A stretch of DNA of 64,000 nt from Xiphydria camelus (Eukaryota > Arthropoda > Insecta > Hymenoptera > Xiphydriidae): contig OY783196.1 of NCBI GenBank assembly GCA_963678675.1, positions 14,502,138-14,566,137 on the forward strand, given 5' to 3'. The notes beneath the pieces were generated by a model. That model saw nothing but the letters and a program-made list of their open reading frames with translations. It was not told the DNA's origin and ran no database searches. Both the position numbers and the translations under genes were made by a program. Positions 11,979 through 23,208 of the stretch are shown here, one piece after another. Positions within the stretch are counted from its first letter, which is position 1; each line of letters opens with the position of its first letter.

Positions 11979-12205
11979 ACGTATTACACGTTTATAAAAT
12001 CATAAAATTCTGAGTTTATAAATATAACGGTTACTTTGGGGACACTTATATTTAAAGTCCTCATAGTACACATTACAATGAATCGAAAGTCCTCAAAATA
12101 ACCAAACCATATAGAATCGTCGGGAGAAGGTAGAGAATAGACTGTTTAACCCGCGGTTAGTCGCGTATAGGTCCAGCCGGTCCAGCGGACCTACCTATCG
12201 CCATA
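11979..12205. repeat. Dispersed repeat carrying the mariner empty site
   Basis: Colinear with 735-810 plus 2096-2245. At 12049-12050 a single TA marks the position where mariner is inserted in the other copy. Confidence 0.85.
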
Positions 12206-12208
12206 CTA

Positions 12209-12489
12209 GGGTGAAAGCACCGGTTAGCCGGACACTACCTGTTGTCGGATAGAGAATGAAATAGATAACGCACCGGTTAGTCGGACAACTTACCTGTTGT
12301 CGGACATTTAATGAAACAGATATATGAAAGTATCCTTGAACAGAGGAAGAAAGAAATATGTCCGACAACTGGAAATATCATCTGCTTAAGTGTCCGAAAA
12401 CCCCTAGCCTTGAACAGAGGAAGAAAGGGATACGTCCGAGAACTGGAAATATCGTCTGCTTAGGTGTCCGACAACCGGTGTGTTCACCC
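12209..12489. mobile_element. MITE with TA duplication and internal repeats
   Basis: A 281-bp element with ends GGGTGAAAGCACCGGTTAG and GGGTGAACACACCGGTTG, flanked by TA at 12207-12208 and 12490-12491. Inside, a segment beginning CTTGAACAGAGGAAGAAAG is tandemly duplicated (about 12332-12400 and 12406-12475). The small ORF at 12358-12540 crosses the end of the element and is not convincing. Confidence 0.8.
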
Positions 12490-12640
12490 TACCTAGGTAT
12501 TATGCATAAGAGAAACTGGGCGCGCTTACCGAAGCGTTAAGTATAATGTCCTTAAACAGGCTGTTCTAACAAGTCATAAGACATAGTCACTACTAAAAGA
12601 AATAAATACATATATATGTATTAGAACGTTAAATGTTTGA

Positions 12641-12965
12641 CTTCAATAATTCAGTAATTTACCAATTTTAAGTTTGTGAATGAAATTCGATGTAATTCGC
12701 TCTTGAACCTTATCATATTGTAGTAAATTATTTAGGAAAAATTAATAAATTATCGGTCCCCGAAGTATCAAGTTAAACCTCGGGTTAGCTCTCAAATTAC
12801 TTTGAAAACTAATACTTAGGAGACCGATAATTTATTAATTTTCCTTAAGTAATTTACTACCATACAATGAGATTCAAAAGCAAATTGACCGAATACTTTT
12901 CCGAAAGAGCATTCACAATCTTAGAATTGGTAAATTATTGAATTATTCGAGTAAAGTGGAAATGC
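12641..12965. mobile_element. Hairpin family H, copy 2
   Basis: An imperfect palindrome related to 8127-8455 in inverted orientation, including the ATTATCGGTCCCCGAAG core and the TTAGAATTGGTAAATTA outer arm. The flank beyond it (12966-13000) matches 7841-7870 reverse-complemented. Confidence 0.8.
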
Positions 12966-13002
12966 TATGAGTGGGGCTACCATATCAAACCTTCTGTATA
13001 TT

Positions 13003-13200
13003 ATACAGGGTGGACACTAGAATGCGTGCTATTAGGAATCGTGCGAGTGTGAGTAAGAATATGTCGCGCGAGCATAAGAGCTTATTGTTAGTGTGTCAGG
13101 AAGAGTGCGTGCGACAGAGAGACTCTTATACACTTACTGCATATTCTTACTCGCACTTGCATGATTCCTACGACCCGCATTCTCGTGACCACCCTGTATT
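13003..13200. mobile_element. Internally deleted derivative of the 4261-7840 foldback
   Basis: A 198-bp palindrome with the same ends (ATACAGGGTGG) and the same outer-arm sequence (GAATGCGTGCTATTAGGAATC type) as the 3.6 kb foldback. Its flanks match those of the long element inverted, so it occupies the equivalent position in the opposite arm of the larger inverted repeat. Confidence 0.82.
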
Positions 13201-13216
13201 ATACGTAACATCACTA

Positions 13217-13445
13217 TACAGGGTGTCCCAGAAAATACACGCCAAACGATTATCAAACTATACGGAGCGTCTGTCACATTCACCACTATTGAGATGATCG
13301 ATGGCTTTCGGACTGGAACGTCTATTCGGTTCGTGTCTGGGCTGTCGGTATTACCACCGAATTTTAGAGAACCATCTTATGGGTCGGCTGCGTCTACCGA
13401 TATGCAACCCGCTACTCTGGCGTGTATTTTCTGGGACACCCTGTA
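13217..13445. mobile_element. MITE with ACAGGGTGTCCCAG ends
   Basis: A 229-bp element. Both ends read TACAGGGTGTCCCAGAAAA inward, flanked by TA (or TATA). Its interior is related to the right flank of the 9309-10593 foldback, including GAGCGTCTGTCACATTCACC and the single-copy versions of the 21-bp minisatellite units. Confidence 0.85.
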
Positions 13446-13447
13446 TA

Positions 13448-14855
13448 GGAACATCGATACCGGCAGCCGCATTTGACGAGACCAGTCTAAAATGTATTGC
13501 GCGGTACGTAAATTTCAATGGGTAAAGGACTGCGCTGTGACTTCATCGGCCGCTTCCAAACCGAATATCTATCGTTAGTTCCTATAATCTTTCATGTTTA
13601 TTTATATTTTCCATGGTTACTCTTAAGCCGTTTGAGGACAGTGTTCTTTATTTGTGGCATTGCTGATGGTTTGCTTATAAACGTATACTTCTCGCATCGC
13701 ATCCCTGTTACTACGTGTTAATTTAAAATGCGATACGGTGCAACGCGGTAAATTTTTCTCCTTTATTCGCAGCGCTGCTGTATTATACGTGCGTATCTCG
13801 TTTTTGATTCGCATAACGTTGAGTACACAGCAACGATACGGGAAAAAAAATTTCCGCCTTCCATCGCCTCTTATGTTATAATAAATCGATACACAACGGC
13901 GATACGATATGAAAATGTGCAACAAGTCTAGGACGGCCGTTACGTATTCTAACGGTTAATCGGCGTTCTCACTCGTACTCGTGTGATTCATAGGGCTTTA
14001 CGCCACTTCAACAGCATCGTATGATTGGTGGTGGAGGCGTGCACTCCCCAGCGAACGTTTCGGAAGATAGTGTCAGTCACCATTACATGTCTAATCATGT
14101 AAGTACGTAGAGCTGCATTTTGGGAGTGCGAATAAATGCGATATCTATAGGTAACGTCGCAACCGCTCGCACTCGTAGGATTGCTCGCTGCTCTGATGTA
14201 TACTCTTTCTTTTATAGTATAGACTACTTTTACGCGTGCTAACACTGGATATTAATGATTGAATTTGACTTCAGCAATGTTTAGAAGGCGCTCAAGCCGT
14301 TTATAGGTAGTACGTAAAAGTTTAAAACGTCTGATTTCCCGATAGCTTTCAACAGGGCAGATCGAGGTATTGGTTTAACCTTGAAATCGCGAATCTTTAA
14401 ATAATAGTGAAGAATTTTAGGAAGTCTTAATGAATAATCATTCGAGTTTTTTCGGTGAAATTCCCAACATTTTTCGAAACCATTGTTACAGACTGAAAGT
14501 AGTATCCGATTTACAAGTAACTTTTGTTTCTTTTACTATTGATATTGATTTCAATGTGTAACAACAATCTTGAATTACTATAAGGACAATGTCCTTAAAC
14601 AGAATGTGAGTGCATGTACGTGCCTTTAGGGGGGGACATATGTATATGTACATACACTCACATTGCATTCACATACAATTTGCCCAATGGTTTAACACAC
14701 TGAAATCTAACTATCGCTGATATATGTAGATACACTCGGTAAGTTACGCTTCAAATATATTTAGCACGAAACTGTATCGAGTTCTTAATTAACGTGCTTC
14801 TCTTTGTTGATGGATCCTGCAAAGTTAGGAATTTTAAAAAATGAAAAGAGAGGTC
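13448..14855. repeat. Large inverted repeat, right arm
   Basis: Reverse complement of 2260-3679 with scattered substitutions and small indels. The short ORFs inside mirror those of the left arm and are not called as genes. Confidence 0.85.
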
Positions 14856-15631
14856 CTAATTGAACTAACTTTAACGACTAACTAACTTTAAAATTTCAAA
14901 TACTCGAGCAGGACATTTAACGTTGTAACATTCTATTAACTAATCTTATATTTAACACTTTATTCCAAATTTGTCCTCAAATAATCCTATCCGATAGCAC
15001 TGTTACTTTGAGGACAGTCCCCAAACTACACACAATCAATGTATAATTATTTTGAGGACTGTCCCCAAAGTAACATCGATGTTTTAAGTCCTCGAAGTAA
15101 CCAAACAGTGTATAATGGAGATTTCGGGGACGGTCCTCAAAGTACCCCTAATATGGTGGAAAACTTCGAAGACGGTTCCCGAAGTAGCCAGATGTTCCCG
15201 AAGTAACTGTTAGGTGTAAAAAAATGGCCCCGAACTACACATTAGACAAATATATATGTAGGACGCATAATTTGAGCCACTCCTTTTTGAGAATGTAGAT
15301 ACGTACAACACAACAAAAAATTTGACCCCTATTTCGGGATTTTTGATATATGGCTTTAATTACTGATTTATTCATATTTTAGTGTGTATCGTATACTTCG
15401 AGGACTACATATACGCTACGCCTAAAATAGGGACATGTCCTCAATGTATGCCTATTGTATGCCAGACGGAAAAGACGCGAAAGTATGCTTTATAATTTTA
15501 CGTCTTTCTTATATATAAAGGGCATACATTCGAACAATATATCATTTATATTAAGCATAGTTTGGAGACGGTATGAGTCATGGGTTAGGAACTGACCCCA
15601 AAATACGCATTGAAAGATTGTACTATTTATG
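14856..15631. repeat. Region rich in the TTTGAGGACTGTCCCCAAAG motif
   Basis: Between about 15000 and 15210 the motif pair TTTGAGGAC and GTCCCCAAAGTAAC recurs several times in both orientations, with further copies near 15400 and 15440. Related copies are dispersed at 791, 2100, 8538, 12055, 16275, 16300, 16690 and 42480-42560. No ORF or known element is associated with it. Confidence 0.6.
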
Positions 15632-16257
15632 CAGTATGTCTAATGGGAAACCGAGAAGGTGCTGAAACCTGAATTTCCCTGAAATTTGACTTAAGCAGTG
15701 TTTGAAGGTTCTCGGAGCTATTTAAAGTAGCAAAAGTTTGAAACGTCTGATTTCCCAATAGCTGTCAATTCGGCAGATCGAAGTGTTTGGTTTAACCTTT
15801 AAATCGTGAATTTTTAAATAACAGTGAAGAGTTTTAGGAAGTGTTAGTGAATAATTGTTCCGGTTTTTTCAATGAAATTCCCCAAGTTCTTCAAGATTGT
15901 TGATATACATTGAAATCAATATCAGTAGCAAAAGAAGCAAAAGTTTCTTGTAAATCAGATACCACTTTCAGTATATAACAATGGTTTTAAAAAACTTGGG
16001 GAATTTTCCCGAAAAAAACTCGAATGATTATTCATTAAGACTTCCTAACATTCTTTACTGTCATTTAAAAATTCGGGATTTCAAGGTTAAATCAAATACC
16101 TCGATCTGCCCTGTTGAAAGCTATAGGGAAATCAAACGTTTTAAACTTCTCCATATTACCTTTAACCGGCTTGAGCGCCGTCTAAACATTGCTGAAGTCA
16201 AATTTCAGGGAAATTCAGGTTCCAGCACCTGCTCGGTTTCCCATCAAACATACTGTA
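15632..16257. mobile_element. Foldback element of the CAGTATGT type
   Basis: Inverted arms of about 240 bp. Left end reads GCAGTATGTCTAATGGGAAACC-like sequence and the right end, read inward, CAGTATGTTTGATGGG. Inner arms share TTGGGGAATTT and AGTCTTAATGAATAAT-like runs. Parts of the arms recur at 2640-2870 and 14240-14500, and the same end type is at 56950-57346. The ORF at 15981-16298 is arm sequence, not a gene. Confidence 0.75.
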
Positions 16258-16395
16258 TATTAAACGTATATTTTGAGGACTATGCATACATATATTAAAC
16301 GTATATTTTGAGGACTATACATATATGTATATATGTACAGTTGGGACCTCGTGGTTCATATAGTCTCAAAGTATGACAATATATTATATCATATA

Positions 16396-16550
16396 TCGCA
16401 CACCTAGATCAAAACAGTATCAACTCAAAAAAAAACTTGTTTTTCAGAAATGGTAAAAAACTGATTCTTATGTCGATATTTGATAAGGGGTTTACTTTTT
16501 TTGAAAAACAATTTTTTTTGAGTTGATACTGTTTTGATCTAGGTGTGCGA
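16396..16550. mobile_element. Hairpin MITE, TA duplication
   Basis: A 155-bp palindrome with ends TCGCACACCTAGATCAAAAC on both sides, flanked by TA at 16394-16395 and 16551-16552. Arms are nearly perfect for about 45 bp. Confidence 0.85.
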
Positions 16551-17513
16551 TATGTTAAGCATACTTTAAGCACCGTATGAGCCATGGTGAGGGAACTGAC
16601 CCCGAAATATGCATTGGAAGATTGGACTATCTATACATTTAACGTATACTTTGGCGACTATATATGTATACATAATATTATATATATTTTGAGGACATCA
16701 TATTTGTGTATTTCTTTAGTCATCATGTTAGTATTTTGTTTATAATGTCGCTCGAACTTTCAATTGTTTAAACGGCAAAGGGTAGGGAGAAACTAAATTG
16801 TTAGAACTTTTTTGTAAAATCAAGTGACAATTGATTGATATATCAGCGAAGGATTTGGACAAAAATCTAAGTAAGCTCGATAGCAAAGCAGATAATCAGC
16901 TATTAAGAAATACCCTTGTCCTTTCAATTTAAATAAACTGTTTTTCCTGTGACAAGCAGATAGATACGTATGCACGTCTCGGAGTCGAATCGTACTCTAC
17001 ACAGCAGATAAAGGACAGATGTAAATAATATTATACGCATATATTAAACATGAAATAATAAATTTTTTATTATTTTACTTTCTACAGTTATTCTCCTTTA
17101 TGGTAAATGATTTTTCAAGTGTAATATGAAATTCGTACAACATAAAAAACGTATTATACTTGAGACTTAGAAACAACGTACTAATTTTATCGCGTAACTA
17201 TTGTTTTCTTTTAGTTTCTTCCCGCTATTCTAACTCTCTTCTAACATCTTTTTAGATTTCACTCTTCTCATGTAGGTAGGTATTTTCTCAAACATAACGA
17301 TACATTTTTATAATAAGTATTTAGAACTTACAAATAACGTAATAACACTTCATCGTGTAATTATTTTTTTTTAAATCTTTGATGCCATTCATCTATTTCT
17401 CTCCTTAAATGTTTTTAGGTTTCATTCTTTCAAGGTAGACAGTTTCTCAAACATAAACTAACGTTAAATTCATATATTGAGCATTTAAATTTCCAAACGA
17501 CCAAGCGACAATA
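16551..17513. other. No gene; weak tandem duplication
   Basis: AT-rich sequence. A degenerate duplication of about 180 bp lies at 17100-17480, marked by TTTCTCAAACATAA at 17285 and 17450. Nothing else is recognised. Confidence 0.4.
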
Positions 17514-17800
17514 CAGGATGTCCCGCGCAGAACGGGCCAGTTGCAGGGGCCTTGAAATTTACTTTCGGCCAAGCTTGGTCGGTACTCGAGTCATTTATAC
17601 AGGTTGAAGAGTTGGTGTCAATTCGGGAAATCGAAGCATATAACCTCAAAATCGTGAATTTGTGAATAATGGAAATTACTCACCATTATTAACTACCGAC
17701 TCGACTTCTACCGGTATAAATGACTCGAGCACCGACCAAGCTCGGCCAAAGGTAAATTTCAAGGTCCCTGCAACTGGCCCGTTCTGCGCGGGACTTCCTA
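17514..17800. mobile_element. MITE/foldback with CAGGATGTCCCGCGCAG ends, TA duplication
   Basis: A 287-bp element whose long arms contain GAACGGGCCAGTTGCAGG and ACTCGAGTCATTTATAC with their complements. Flanked by TA at 17512-17513 and 17801-17802. The two overlapping minus-strand ORFs at 17676-17927 run through the right arm and are not supported. Confidence 0.82.
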
Positions 17801-17843
17801 TATATAGGAATAACAATGCGAATTGTCGATAAACAAATCTGTA

Positions 17844-18082
17844 GCTGAGAGGTAAACAATCGTATGTCCATAAAAGAGAGTTTTCAGTAGTGAGCAAAAC
17901 TACTTTACCTTTACCCCACTGATACATGGAGATACTACCTTTACAAAATTAAAAGTATTGGCAAACAATAAAACGGGACTTACGATATTTTTACCACAAT
18001 AGCAATTTGAAAGAGTGTAGTTTGAAAATATTATTAATTCAGTGTTAGGTAAAATTGGAGTTACGACTATTTACCTCTCAGC
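17844..18082. mobile_element. MITE with GCTGAGAGGTAAA ends, TA duplication
   Basis: A 239-bp element with inverted ends GCTGAGAGGTAAACAATCG and GCTGAGAGGTAAATAGTCG, flanked by TA at 17842-17843 and 18083-18084. Noncoding. It abuts the left side of the tyrosine-recombinase element. Confidence 0.8.
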
Positions 18083-18239
18083 TAGAGAAATATATCCTTA
18101 AAAAGTAATTAATTGGCTAGTCTGTAAAATGATAATATAAATTGGTAATAGACTAGTACTGATTATTTCTCCGCAGGAGAAGTAGACCGAATAACGCTTT
18201 TTTTTTACATTTCCGTGAGATACGAGGCAGTCGGTTTCT

Positions 18240-21200
18240 TTAAGAGCACCTCTGACGAGACCTTGCTTTTCGTTGATTGTCGATCCAAGTTTTGAGTTGC
18301 TCTGGTCGTCTTCCACGTAAGACTTTGTATTTTTCAATTGCCTCTTGTGACATTCCTTTAAAGACGGTAATCGGATTACTTTAGAAGGGTCGCCAAAATA
18401 CTGATTTACTGCTGCTTTCTCCGCATCAGTCCACCTTATTCGTTTTGTTTTCCCATATGGCGATGCTGACAATGTAATTAACATATTAATGGTGTATCTA
18501 GTTAGATGCATATATACCAATGAGAAATACGTTTTTATGTAAAACTTACTACTTCGCCGTTGACTGGTCGATGAAGTATTTATTTCTGCTGCGGAGGAAT
18601 TATCAGTACTCATTGAAGCTCGCAGATACGTATTCGTACGAGGTAACTCTTCTACTGGGCCGCTGTGTCGAGAATTGTCGCTGTCCTCGTTCCCGCTCTC
18701 GTAAACGTCTTTCTCATTTTCATCATCACCCATGGCAGATAGTAAAAGACGAGATATTTCCGTCAAATCTCTCATAGGGACCGGCATTCTGTATACATCC
18801 TTGTGAATTTGTTTATCATGGCCCATGAAATTAGTAGGTCGCCAACTCGATCTTCTTGTATACCTAACATTGCGGTATGCGTGGCGATGTGTTTACGAAG
18901 TGCCGTTCCTCTCAGTGTTTCAGGAAACGTCGCGTTACATTCTTTTGCGAATTTTCGCATAAGGTTGCAAGCTCTCAAGTACTTCTTACGCAGCGAGTGC
19001 GTATGCGGTACCCCGAAGACATACTCGTTGTTCTCCTTAACTCTAGCATTACTTCTATATTTAAGGATCATGTTAATCCACTCTATGAGAGTTTGGTGGA
19101 GTAGTACAGGAACTGTTCTGCCTAATTTTCCTCGTATTGTAATTCGAATATATTGTTTTGCAAAATCCTGAGACTCTTTAGATAATTTGTTATACATATC
19201 TGGATTAACATTCTTATCAATAATTTCTTGATTTTCAAAGTCGGTAATGAGAAGTCGTTCTATTTCCCCCGCTCTTCGTCGGTTGAACATTTGAACCAAA
19301 ATAAGAGTGCATTCAGATAATGTTTGCCATGCCAACTCATCGAAACCTCTATGTAAAATTTGCATGGTATCCAAGCATTTATCTTTAAATATTTGTGTAA
19401 GCATTGAATGTCTTTCGTTGATGGAAGAACTGTCTTCTTTTTATGTTTGTTGCTATTTTGATCTTCCATTACTTTTTTATTAATGGTAGAAGAGAAATCG
19501 TCATCAAATAAAAGAAGAAAATCCTCTGCACTTTTTTTCGCCTCTTCATCTTTTTTTTTAATGCATTCTGCTATGCGTTGACGACCACATTTTTTTAATA
19601 ATGTGCCGAGCATACTTGCAACAGCCGGTGCCGGTGCATCTGTGTAGTTGAATTGTAACCAGCGCATTCTTTTACCGCTTCTATTGCAACATCGTAATAT
19701 CGAGGATCATAAAGTGATCCAAAATCAGTAAGTTTACTATCAATTTTCATTATGCTGCATTTGAGGCGTCCGAGCAGTCTCAAGTGGGCTCGTATCATAT
19801 CGAGTTGATGCGTATACGTATACTTATTACACATTTTGTTCCCATATAGAATTAACAATTCATCATATTTAATTGATTTTGTGACATTATCATCTCTCAG
19901 TACAGGAAATATGGTTCGTCGAAGAATATCATTCGCGTGATTGTGAATATAACCCGTAATTCGTCTACTCGTAACAGTTAACTCACGTACACCTTTCTTA
20001 TGTTTTGCATTACATTTAGGAAAATGAATCCGTAAGGTTCGTTTTGAAAAGTACCCCTTGCAATTACACAACAAAGATAATCTTCAGCTGCTTTTTTAAA
20101 CTTTGGCATACGCCGCCTACAGACAATAAGAGAGAGAGCCCGTATTCAAATTATTATGTGTGTTATGTAAGAAGTCGCCATATTTTCGAATACTGTCAAT
20201 AATTTTTAGTCGTTCTGGATTACCTCTCGGTAGAAGTATGTACTTTTGAACATCAGACTCCGTTTTATGTTTTGCTTCTACGTGCCGTGCAAATTTCGTT
20301 TGCAAAGTTTTGCAATATGGGCAGAAATGTTTTTTCACCGTTCTTTTTTCATCTTCCTTCGAGACAGATATATACAGATTACGACTATCAAGGGGGGATA
20401 AGTCTTTTAATAATGAATTATCAAAACTTTTCCTGGTCTTGCATATTGAAGATCGTCTGGAACTATTTATAGTAGATTCAGCAGTTTTTGATAAATACTC
20501 CAGGCTTGAACTTGGTACGTAATCGGAATCTTCGACTGTGGATCTCACGGAATTGTTAATAAAATTATTGTGAATGTTATGACTATGCTTGTTAATCTCT
20601 CTATTACCGTGATTACTTTCGTCATTGCTCATACTGCTGCTATTGTTTTCTATTCCAACGACGAAATCCTTATCGCTGTCACAATTCTCATCCTCGCTGT
20701 AATTTATATTATTGCTTGTGTAATCATTATTATTGTCTTTCTCATTAGTATTTCTGTCATCATAGTCGAAATTATCATTCTTCTCTTTGTAGCTTATCTT
20801 ATTGTCAGTATCTACATCGTTATTGTTTTCGTTACCATCTTCCTTATCGTTATTATAAATTGTTTCTCTAAAGTCCTCCTTATCTGAGTCGAGAATGTCT
20901 AGTATATCTGTGAGTCCACTAGGCGGTAAGCTACTATTTTCACTATCGTTGTTATTGCTATTATCTGCAGTAGAGTTGTTAGCCAAGATTGGTGTCAACG
21001 ACATTTCATTTCTAGTGCTTTGTATTAAATGTGGTTTATTTGTTATAGGCGTTGAACTCTCGACGCATTTTTCTGCTATTAATCTCTTTCTTTTTCGTGT
21101 TACAAAGGAAACGGCATGCTCAATCTGCTCCTTTGTCGACTGCTCATTTTTATTACTGGCAATAGGTAGTGTTAGAGGCTTTGTGACACTTAACGAAGCG

Positions 21201-21349
21201 GTACCGACTGTTGATTCTTGTACCTCTAAGTTTTTCTTCATTTCCTTTAATGTACTTTCTGTCTCTGCAAAGTATATTAGATCTAATATATCTAAGAGCC
21301 TTAAGGGGGGCACCCAGTGTGGAAGGTCGAAAAACAACGCTTTTTTCAT
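18240..21349 (-). pseudogene. Tyrosine-recombinase transposon protein (Crypton-like), several frameshifts
   Basis: Read right to left, the gene starts at the ATG at 21349 (MKKALFFDLPHW). It runs through a long Asn/Asp/Glu-rich linker, a C2H2-like finger (CPYCK, then HVEAKH), a second Cys-rich motif (CCNCKGYF) and a recombinase-like domain. Motifs I recognise in the last are FNRRRAGEIERL (candidate catalytic Arg), LRKHIATH, MGHDKQIHK and DVYRMP with the candidate Tyr nucleophile. A C-terminal segment has RIRWTDAEK, then PEQLKTWIDNQRK in another frame, ending at the TAA at 18240-18242. Frame breaks lie near 20130 (a CT microsatellite), 20060, 19670, 19390, 18835 and 18325. One 84-bp GT-AG intron is visible. 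The family is known from animals as a zinc-finger plus recombinase protein; the Crypton label is my inference. Confidence 0.7.
18466..18549 (-). other. Intron in the recombinase pseudogene
   Basis: On the minus strand the donor reads GTAAGTTTTAC (from 18549) and the acceptor ATTACATTGTCAG (to 18466). Removing the 84 bp joins a Ser/Thr-rich exon to the exon encoding RIRWTDAEK without changing frame. Confidence 0.7.
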
Positions 21350-22013
21350 TCGTTATTTTCAGATATTTTATTTTTTTCGCATATCAATTACGGTCATCTG
21401 AAAGTACATGTATTAAACTACTCAATAATATTTTTTTAGATTTAAAAAAACAATGATTCATTTGTAAGCATTGATACAGGACGTCTCCAAATGGCGGTGT
21501 CGTAATTGTGCGACTTCTACTGTCCTTTATAGTAAACCTGCAAACATGTGGAAAAAATTTTTCTCGTTAATAACATTTATAATTCGTCGGTAAACCAATA
21601 ATATGTGGAAAAGCATGGAAAAAAAATTAGATTGAGGTTTGATGTAAAAGTCCAATGTAAAAATTTACATCAAACCTCAATCTAATTTTTTTCCATGTTT
21701 TTCCACATATTATTAGTTTACCGATGAATTATAAATGTTATTAACGAGAAAATTAGTTTCCACATGTTGCAGGTTTACTATAAAGGACAGTAGAACTCGC
21801 ACAAATTCGACACCGCTATTTGGAGACGTCCTGTATCAATGCTTACAAATGAACCATTGTTTTTAAATCTAAAAAAATATTTTTTAGTAGTTTAATACAT
21901 GTACTTTCAGATCACCATAATTATTGATATGCGAAAAAATAAAATATATTAAAAAATAATACGAATGAAGAAAGCGTTGTTTTTCGACCTTCCACACTGG
22001 GTGCCCCCTTAAT
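21304..22013. repeat. 0.7 kb palindrome at the 5' end of the recombinase element
   Basis: Arms of about 350 bp meet near 21660 and are almost perfect reverse complements. The outer ends read AAGGGGGGCACCCAGTGTGG and its complement. The arm includes the start codon and first dozen codons of the recombinase gene, so the same coding start is also present on the plus strand at 21966-22011, where it is followed by a stop. Confidence 0.88.
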
Positions 22014-22101
22014 AAGATATTTTTGCCATCCGCCGGACTGACATTAATAACAGTTTTCTCAGTATTTTTATTACATTTAAGTGCATTCATATTTATATGT
22101 A

Positions 22102-22499
22102 TAGGGTCTTCAAAAACTTGGCTACCCAATGGTCATATTGGATTTGACCTTGACCATGTGTCAAATTTGGAATAAGCCATTAAGAATGTTGTCCTTCTAA
22201 TTTAAGGAAATTTCCCACTGTGCTCCGCTAACCATAAAGGTCACATGAAAAAAATGGTCAAGAACATATTTGAATGTGAAATTTCCCGCTCTTTTCATTT
22301 CCGATATCAAAAATAGGGGTTCGTATTTAAAAAGATCAATTTGACCTTGATATGAGCTTGAAAGTCATGGTCAAGGTCAAATCCAATATGACCATTGGGT
22401 AGCCAGGGAAAAATCCTAAAAGTTTTGCATTAAACATTTTTCTCTAAAATGATTTCCCGCTGAGATAATCAGCCGTACCAGGGCTTTTTGAAGACCCTG
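22102..22499. mobile_element. MITE with AGGGTCTTCAAAAA ends, TA duplication
   Basis: A 398-bp element with ends TAGGGTCTTCAAAAA and CAGGGTCTTCAAAAAG, flanked by TA. Inner inverted segments contain TGGCTACCCAATGGTCATA and GGTCAAGGTCAAATCCAATA. The same inner arms occur at 60825-61690 around a satellite array. Confidence 0.85.
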
Positions 22500-22929
22500 T
22501 ATACCTATCTAAATGAATTTCAGTTGAGTATTCGTGACCATTTACAAGAGCATATAAATCGATGAAGAAAAATTATCAAAAAAGTAATAATTTCTTAATA
22601 AGTAATTTATTAAAAGTAATAATAATCATGGGAAGCAGTTACTTCATCGGCATAAGTTCTAATTAGTCGTACCAAGGCGTCTATGCGATGGTAATAGAAA
22701 GCCTGAATTTACTGTATCTAGATAATCCAAAAGTCTAATATTAATGAAAATTTCGACATCTATCACATTATCGTAGCATATCGGCGCATATTTCATAAAG
22801 AAATTCTGTTTTCAATTATATTTTCTCGTATCATTTCCTATCCTATGGATTCGCACCTTGACGCAGTTCTGGAACGCTTTCAGGGACAATTTCATACAAG
22901 TTGATGAATTAAAGTCAATCTATGAATGA
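22500..22929. other. No recognised feature
   Basis: AT-rich sequence between a MITE and the LINE 5' region. No ORF above noise and no repeat partner was noticed. Confidence 0.35.
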
Positions 22930-23208
22930 GTCTTGGGAGTAACCGGAACGGGTGGGTTGGCTTGCGTGTTTTGAGGACCTAGGGAGCCGGACCATAGGTA
23001 CAACCATATTGGAGGGGTCCTTAGCGAGAAACCAGACGAAGACGAATCCCCTGATAGAGGGCAGCAGCTCTTTCAGTAGTCATGTTAGCAGAGATCAAGG
23101 AGATCGGTATGGTAGCATGACACCCCCTCTTAACTGCGATGTGGAAGGCAAAGGGAAACCACCACATTATAATTCCCAGGAATATACCATTCCAAATCTT
23201 TAACAAAT

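Noticed and set aside
14486..14668. Minus-strand ORF in the right arm of the large inverted repeat
   Set aside because: Not preserved in the left arm at 2450-2640; stops differ.
20570..21401. Plus-strand ORFs rich in Val/Ile/Leu that look like membrane proteins
   Set aside because: They are the antisense of the Asn/Asp-rich part of the recombinase gene; complementing AAT and GAT codons gives ATT and ATC and so a false hydrophobic pattern.
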